DNA of 64,000 nt, taken from assembly GCA_964492425.1 (NCBI GenBank), contig CAZBKB010000005.1, positions 13,088 through 77,087 of the forward strand. Direction: 5' to 3'. Source of the stretch: LBZV01 sp000993855. GTDB lineage: Bacteria > Patescibacteriota > Microgenomatia > Curtissbacterales > GWA2-41-24. The first letter of the stretch is position 1. Every line of letters starts with the position of its first letter. The position numbers and the translations under genes were made by a program. This document shows positions 59,484 through 64,000 of this stretch, piece by piece. The notes under the pieces were generated by a model. The model made no database searches, was not told the DNA's origin, and saw nothing but the letters and a program-made list of their open reading frames with translations.

Positions 59484-60575
59484 ATGAAGAAGAAGTTCAC
59501 ATTCATTGATTTATTCGCCGGAATAGGAGGGACTAGAATTGCATTTGAAGGTGCTGGAGGTGAATGTGTATTTACTTCAGAGTGGGATAAGTATTGTCAA
59601 TTTACATATCTGGCAAATTTTAAGGAGAAACCACATGGTGATATTAGAGTAATTGATGAAAAAAACATTCCAGACCATGACCTGCTCTTAGCAGGGTTTC
59701 CATGTCAGCCATTTTCAATAGCAGGCGTTTCTAAAAATAAAAGCTTGGGCAGAGCCCACGGTTTCAAACATGTTAAGCAGGGAAATCTTTTTTTTGACAT
59801 TGCAAGGATAATTCTTGAAAAAAGACCAAAAGCATTTTTACTCGAGAATGTAAAAAATCTTAAAACTCATGACAAAGGTAACACATTTAAGGTTATAAGT
59901 GAGACATTGGATAGCCTTGGGTATGAGACTTTTGTTGAAGTATTGGACGCGAAATCTTATGTACCGCAACACAGGGAAAGAATTTTTATTGTGGGATTCC
60001 GAAAGGAAATAAGTAAAAGTATTAAATTCAATTTTCCAAAATCTCATAAACGAAATAAAAACTTAAAAGATATACTCGAAAAAACCGTTGATAGTAAATA
60101 TACCCTGTCGGATAAGCTCTGGAATTATTTACAAAATTATGCAAAAAAACACAAAGAAAAAGGTAACGGATTTGGTTTTGGTTTAATTGACCCCGAAACG
60201 GATGATATTACTCGAACGCTAAGTGCTAGGTACTACAAGGATGGTTCGGAAATTTTAATTAGGCAGAAAAATAAGAACCCACGAAGGCTTACACCTCGAG
60301 AGTGTGCACGATTAATGGGATTTGACGACAGCTTTAAAATAGCAGTTTCGGACACGCAGGCATACAAGCAATTCGGCAATGCTCTTTGTGTGCCTTTGGT
60401 AAGTTCTATAGCAAAAGAAATGATTAAAGGTTTAAACTCTTATGGAATTATAAAAAATTATGGACAAACTGACGACTCAAGAAAGAAGCTGGAATATGTC
60501 CAGAATCAAATCAAGAAATACAAAGCCAGAGATGAAGCTGAGAAGATTTCTCCACAAGTCAGGCTACCGATATAG
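59484..60575 (+). CDS. dcm: DNA cytosine-C5 methyltransferase (Dcm-like)
   Basis: This 363-aa enzyme has FIDLFAGIGGTRIAF (SAM), the catalytic Cys74 in AGFPCQPFSIAGV, LLENVKNLKTHDKG, YVPQHRERIFIVGF, TRTLSARYYKDGSEILI, PRRLTPRECARLMGF and QAYKQFGNALCVPL. The target-recognition stretch resembles E. coli Dcm, predicting methylation of the inner C of CCWGG. It protects host DNA from the adjacent endonuclease. Its last 38 codons overlap vsr in another frame (116 bp), so its charged tail (KKLEYVQNQIKKYKARDE) is an overprinted extension. Confidence 0.92.
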   Translation: MKKKFTFIDLFAGIGGTRIAFEGAGGECVFTSEWDKYCQFTYLANFKEKPHGDIRVIDEKNIPDHDLLLAGFPCQPFSIAGVSKNKSLGRAHGFKHVKQGNLFFDIARIILEKRPKAFLLENVKNLKTHDKGNTFKVISETLDSLGYETFVEVLDAKSYVPQHRERIFIVGFRKEISKSIKFNFPKSHKRNKNLKDILEKTVDSKYTLSDKLWNYLQNYAKKHKEKGNGFGFGLIDPETDDITRTLSARYYKDGSEILIRQKNKNPRRLTPRECARLMGFDDSFKIAVSDTQAYKQFGNALCVPLVSSIAKEMIKGLNSYGIIKNYGQTDDSRKKLEYVQNQIKKYKARDEAEKISPQVRLPI

Positions 60576-60867
60576 AATACATTACCCCATTACTGGTAGG
60601 CCAGATATCGCCTTTCCATCAAAACAAATAGCTCTATTCATTCATGGTTGTTTTTGGCATCAGCATGGTTGCAAAAACTCAGTGATTCCCAAAACCAATA
60701 CAGATTTCTGGATGCATAAATTACAATCAAATGTTGAACGAGACTCAAAAGTTACGAAACTGTTAAAAAAAGACGGTTGGACTGCTTATACCTTATGGGA
60801 GTGCGAACTTGAGGAACGATTTGAACATGAAGCAGGAAGGTTGGTGAAAAAATTACACAATCGATAA
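60460..60867 (+). CDS. vsr: Very short patch repair endonuclease Vsr
   Basis: This 135-aa protein has the typical N-terminus RSWNMSRIKSRNTKPEMKLR, GRPDIAFPSKQIALFIHGCFWHQHGC with catalytic Asp49 and the FWHxHxC zinc/active-site residues, then FWMHKLQSNVERD and GWTAYTLWECEL. It nicks at T:G mismatches arising when 5-methylcytosine deaminates at Dcm sites. It is the usual companion of CCWGG methylases. The start codon lies 116 bp inside dcm, a long overlap even for this pair. Confidence 0.93.
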   Translation: MDKLTTQERSWNMSRIKSRNTKPEMKLRRFLHKSGYRYRIHYPITGRPDIAFPSKQIALFIHGCFWHQHGCKNSVIPKTNTDFWMHKLQSNVERDSKVTKLLKKDGWTAYTLWECELEERFEHEAGRLVKKLHNR

Positions 60868-60910
60868 AATGGGCATTCTTTTTTACCCTGTAGTATAATT
60901 TTCACGCCTA

Positions 60911-62386
60911 ATGACGATAACAAAATCTGAATACTTATTATTTCTTAAACATCCAGCTTGGCTGTGGCTTAAAAAACATGCCAAAGACAAATTACCAGCA
61001 ACATCTGCAGAACTGCAAAGACTTTTTGATTTGGGACATGTTTTCGAGACATACGCTGAAAAACTTTTTCCCAATGCAATAAAGTTAGGTTTTCGAGAAT
61101 ATCAGGAGTATTTGGACCTTCCCACCAAGACAGTTGAACTTCTGAATAATGGCGTAAAAACTATTCTGCAAGGAAGAATTGAAATCAATAATCTAACATG
61201 TATTTTCGATTGTTTAGACAAAGTTGGTAAGGATGAATTTGACTTGATAGAAATTAAGGGAAGCACTTCAGCGAAACCCGAGCATCATTTAGACCTCGCA
61301 TTTCAGCTTCTTGTTATAGAGTCTGCCGGTTACAAGGTAAGGAACATTAAAATAATCCATGTAAACAATGCTTTTATAAGGAATGGTGAAATATCTCCTG
61401 ATGAAATAACTACTGTTACCGATGCTACCAAAGAAGTGCGTGCCTTGGAAGAATTTACAAAGACAAGCATTAAAAAGGCATTTGAGATAATCAATTCTGA
61501 CATCATGCCAAGTTTATCGCCTCGACACGCCTCAACAGGTGCACTAAAAGAATGGATAGAAATTCATTCATACATAAACGGGGGGTTGCCAAGTCACCAT
61601 GTTTATAATATTTCATCCCCAAACCCCGCCGCATTAGGTGAGCTTGAAGACCTGCATATAGAAAAGATTGAAGATATTCCAGATGATTTCAACCTTAGTG
61701 CAAAGCAAAGATGGCAAGTAATTGCAAATAAGAGTGGGAGGCAAACAGATAAGAAGAAAATTAAGGAGTTTATAAAATCAATTGAATATCCGCTTTACTT
61801 CTTAGATTACGAAACTTTAGCAGGAGTAATTCCACCGTTCGATGGATTAAAACCATATGAGCAATTACCGTTTCAGTATTCTCTGCACATTTTAAAAAAA
61901 AGAGATTCAAAGCTGGAGCACGAGGAATATTTGCATACCGATAGCACTAACCCTTTGCCTCAACTTTTGAAACAATTAAAAAATGATATTGGAACAAAAG
62001 GAACAGTCTTAGTGTGGAACGAATCTTTTGAAAAAAGATGCAATGACTTGATGGCTATGCTTGCTCCAGAATATGCTGACTTTTTAAAATCAGTTAATGC
62101 AAGAATTATTGACTTAATGAAGCCATTTGCTAAAGGATGGTTTGTAGACAAAGAATTTAGGGGGAGCTCATCTATTAAAAAAGTTTTACCAGCCTTGGTT
62201 AACAAATTATCTTACAAGGAGTTGTCAATTAGTGAAGGAGGCTTAGCTCAATCCATATGGATGGATACTTTTTTAAATGGGGAGAACACACAACAGAAAG
62301 AAAAAATTGCGAGTGACCTTCGGGAGTATTGTAAGACTGATACTCTCGCAATGTTTGAAATCTACAAACTGCTTAAAAATTTTTAA
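60911..62386 (+). CDS. DUF2779 protein: PD-(D/E)xK plus DnaQ-like nuclease
   Basis: This 491-aa protein combines an N-terminal Cas4-like PD-(D/E)xK domain and a C-terminal RNase H-fold exonuclease. The first has SEYLLFLKHPAWLWL, FDCLDKV and E114-I-K116 in LIEIKGSTS. The second has FLDYET (Asp299, Glu301), VWNESFEK and YCKTDTLAMFEIY (Tyr473, Asp477). CFDC-type cysteine clusters are absent. Such proteins are usually annotated only as DUF2779; the two nuclease folds suggest DNA or RNA processing. Between Vsr and Mrr, a defence or mobile-element role is likely. It overlaps mrr tail-to-tail by 14 bp. Confidence 0.8.
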   Translation: MTITKSEYLLFLKHPAWLWLKKHAKDKLPATSAELQRLFDLGHVFETYAEKLFPNAIKLGFREYQEYLDLPTKTVELLNNGVKTILQGRIEINNLTCIFDCLDKVGKDEFDLIEIKGSTSAKPEHHLDLAFQLLVIESAGYKVRNIKIIHVNNAFIRNGEISPDEITTVTDATKEVRALEEFTKTSIKKAFEIINSDIMPSLSPRHASTGALKEWIEIHSYINGGLPSHHVYNISSPNPAALGELEDLHIEKIEDIPDDFNLSAKQRWQVIANKSGRQTDKKKIKEFIKSIEYPLYFLDYETLAGVIPPFDGLKPYEQLPFQYSLHILKKRDSKLEHEEYLHTDSTNPLPQLLKQLKNDIGTKGTVLVWNESFEKRCNDLMAMLAPEYADFLKSVNARIIDLMKPFAKGWFVDKEFRGSSSIKKVLPALVNKLSYKELSISEGGLAQSIWMDTFLNGENTQQKEKIASDLREYCKTDTLAMFEIYKLLKNF

Positions 62387-63203
62387 ACCAGTCCTCGTCA
62401 ATCGTTACTACTTCTTCTGTTCTCACAAAGATACCTAAACCAAGCTCCTTCATTTTCTCGACCAGCTGCTCTCCATCAACCAAGTCAATAGGGGTTGAAC
62501 CATCTCTCGATGCTTCAAGTTTAGCGTCCCTTGTGAATGAGCCTGTTGTAATTAGCAAACCTTTATCAGCTCTACCCACCATTGTTCCTTTAAATTCTCT
62601 TATTTGTTGAGAGGTAACAGTTCCTTGGTATCTCTTACACTGAAAGATTACTTTGAAGCTAAGAAAACCTCCAATTCTTACAATGCCAGTCCCGTCAATT
62701 CCACCATCACCTGATTTTCCTGTCACCTTAACTTGAATGAAACCAGCTTCCCTCAAAACTCTCTGGCAAAGCCGTTCAAATTCTGAAGGGTCAAGGGACT
62801 TTAAAATCTCTAAGAGCTCATCTTGCCAATCAGGTTGTTTTGTGTCTGATTTTCCAGTTTCTTGTACTTCATCATCAACTTCTGTTTTGTCAATATTTTT
62901 GACTGTTTTATTAACCTCATCCTTGTCAACAGATTTCGTTTCTACACCCTTGCTAGTTAAAGACCAGACACCTCTCGAAGAATTTTCAAGTAGACCAAAT
63001 CTTTTTAGATAATTCCTCGCCCATGCAAGCCTGTAGCTAAGTTTAGTTCTATTGCCTCTATGAATCTCACTAATTTCTGCATCACTAAGTTTTAAGATTT
63101 CTGCAACTTTTTCCTCAAGTTCAGAAACAGAAGCAGAGTTACCAAGTTCGTGTAACGCCTCAAGTAAAGGATTAAATAAACCATCATATTTAGGTACAGT
63201 CAT
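62373..63203 (-). CDS. mrr: Mrr-like type IV restriction endonuclease
   Basis: This 276-aa protein has an N-terminal winged-helix Mrr_N domain (FNPLLEALHELGNSASVSEL, RGNRTKLSYRLAWARNYLKR), an acidic linker (about 88-125) and a PD-(D/E)xK domain. The last has FERLCQRVLREAGF, GKSGDGGIDGTG (Asp170) and FQCKRY (Gln188, Lys190). It cuts foreign DNA carrying modified bases. Coexistence with a cytosine methylase implies that it tolerates the host CCWGG mark. It is convergent with the DUF2779 gene, and a separate unit. Confidence 0.93.
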   Translation of the reverse strand: MTVPKYDGLFNPLLEALHELGNSASVSELEEKVAEILKLSDAEISEIHRGNRTKLSYRLAWARNYLKRFGLLENSSRGVWSLTSKGVETKSVDKDEVNKTVKNIDKTEVDDEVQETGKSDTKQPDWQDELLEILKSLDPSEFERLCQRVLREAGFIQVKVTGKSGDGGIDGTGIVRIGGFLSFKVIFQCKRYQGTVTSQQIREFKGTMVGRADKGLLITTGSFTRDAKLEASRDGSTPIDLVDGEQLVEKMKELGLGIFVRTEEVVTIDEDWFKNF

Positions 63204-63280
63204 AATATTATTTTACAATAAATATCCCTTCAGTGTGTTCTAAATAATTTATTTTATAGCAGAGTTTGGGTTTAAAAAAT

Positions 63281-63286
63281 TATAAT
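63281..63286 (+). promoter_or_regulatory. -10 box before the last, partial gene
   Basis: TATAAT is followed by AAGG and, 8 nt from the box, the ATG at 63295. No clear -35 box is present. Confidence 0.35.
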
Positions 63287-63294
63287 AAGGTTAC

Positions 63295-64000
63295 ATGAAA
63301 CCTACTGAAGTGATGAGCACACTCGCAAACCCTTGGAAAAAATACAATGAGTTTTTTGACAAAGGCTGTAGGAATATTTGGGGACTTTCTCCTGTCATAA
63401 AATTTACTTACCTATATTTCGGCCTATTTATCCCTTATTTTTTTGTCTCCACGATTTTTCCGCAGGGAATCCAACAAGCAGTAGAGTCGATTTTTACAAT
63501 CGGGACTATTTTGATTTTAGGCCTTTGGGCACTTTATATGCCGGTTCTTGCTGTTATTACTTTTATGCGGGGAGTTAAAAAGGTTAAGCATAATACTAAT
63601 GAATTTCGGAAAGTGATTCGCAAGAAGCCTTGGAAGATAACACCAAGAAAACTATACACGAAACCTCATCCATTACCTTTTTTGTATGCAATTTATTTAA
63701 AAAACGAACTGATTGATTTTTTCGACTGGTGTACCCAATTCCCGCCATTTAATTTAATCAACCAAGACGGAATTAAGTACCCGCTTACAATGAAACTTCG
63801 CCATAACTCAAGACACATTGAAGGGTTATTGGCTGATTTGAATGCACCACTTAAATTCGAAAGTTACGAGATTAACATGCAAAACACGGTTTATAAATTT
63901 AAGTTTTATGAGAAAGTAAAAAATATAGATAAAACAATTAATAAGTTAGAAAACGCCTTAAAAAAATCTGAATACTATATTCGGGAAGAGGATGGATTGG
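63295..64000 (+). CDS. Partial hypothetical membrane protein, runs off the window
   Basis: The frame opens at ATG 63295 and stays open to the window end (235 codons). The N-terminus MKPTEVMSTLANPWKKYNEF is followed by two transmembrane helices (about 34-56 and 65-93) and a basic cytoplasmic region with RKVIRKKPWKITPRKL. A C-terminal part is mixed alpha/beta with a coiled-coil-like stretch (KNIDKTINKLENALKK). I do not recognise the family. It may be part of the mobile island (for example a transfer or ATPase component), but no motif supports that in the visible part. Confidence 0.7.
   Translation, partial: MKPTEVMSTLANPWKKYNEFFDKGCRNIWGLSPVIKFTYLYFGLFIPYFFVSTIFPQGIQQAVESIFTIGTILILGLWALYMPVLAVITFMRGVKKVKHNTNEFRKVIRKKPWKITPRKLYTKPHPLPFLYAIYLKNELIDFFDWCTQFPPFNLINQDGIKYPLTMKLRHNSRHIEGLLADLNAPLKFESYEINMQNTVYKFKFYEKVKNIDKTINKLENALKKSEYYIREEDGL

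Noticed and set aside
1..64000. Alternative genetic code with TGA as Gly or Trp, as in some CPR lineages
   Set aside because: TGA ends many genes at the expected place (for example 692, 37444, 40730 context and ATGA overlaps), and conserved Gly and Trp positions use ordinary codons.

Overview
The window is AT-rich, densely packed bacterial DNA that reads in the standard bacterial code, with many TGA stops. It most resembles a Candidate Phyla Radiation / Patescibacteria genome, probably Microgenomates-like. Reasons are the compact cell-wall enzymes, DUF4012 and DUF5652 proteins, a very large polysaccharide locus beside a complete dcw cluster, and many ATGA or GTGA gene overlaps. The lineage is inferred from gene content; no rRNA, tRNA or CRISPR array was found.

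Layout. (1) 0.1-22.6 kb: surface-polysaccharide locus with about 20 genes, covering GT2 and GT4 glycosyltransferases, multi-membrane GT-C enzymes, a Wzx-like flippase, a Wzy/WaaL-like polymerase or ligase, acyltransferases and methyltransferases. (2) 22.6-27.7 kb: an island of four repeat-flanked gene cassettes, each starting in or near a copy of the 5' end of the glycosyltransferase gene that lies intact at 27728. Cargo is a frameshifted small gene with vapBC, an unknown 280-aa protein, ispG with a DUF4258/YgiT-zinc-finger pair, and an unknown 197-aa protein. This is the most unusual structure in the window. (3) 27.7-32.4 kb: polysaccharide genes resume (GT4, manC, priming sugar transferase, DUF4012). 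(4) 32.4-36.9 kb: recO, a membrane-anchored unknown, glycyl-tRNA synthetase and a purF-like gene. (5) 36.9-56.6 kb: dcw cluster mraZ-rsmH-ftsL-ftsI-DUF5652-murE-(glmU N-domain::murC fusion)-murB-murA-small ORF-alr-murF-mraY-murD-ftsW-murG-ftsQ-ftsA-ftsZ. (6) 56.6-64 kb: accessory island with a tyrosine recombinase, small RHH protein, EcoRII-like restriction enzyme, Dcm, Vsr, a DUF2779 nuclease and Mrr.

How it works together. The first half builds, flips and polymerises lipid-linked surface glycans; ManC supplies GDP-mannose and the 30-kb sugar transferase starts the lipid-linked chain. The dcw cluster supplies nearly the whole peptidoglycan precursor pathway and the core divisome, with four 10-bp-phased MraZ operator repeats at its head. 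Ddl is not in the window. The right-hand island is a defence set that probably entered by recombinase-mediated insertion downstream of ftsZ.
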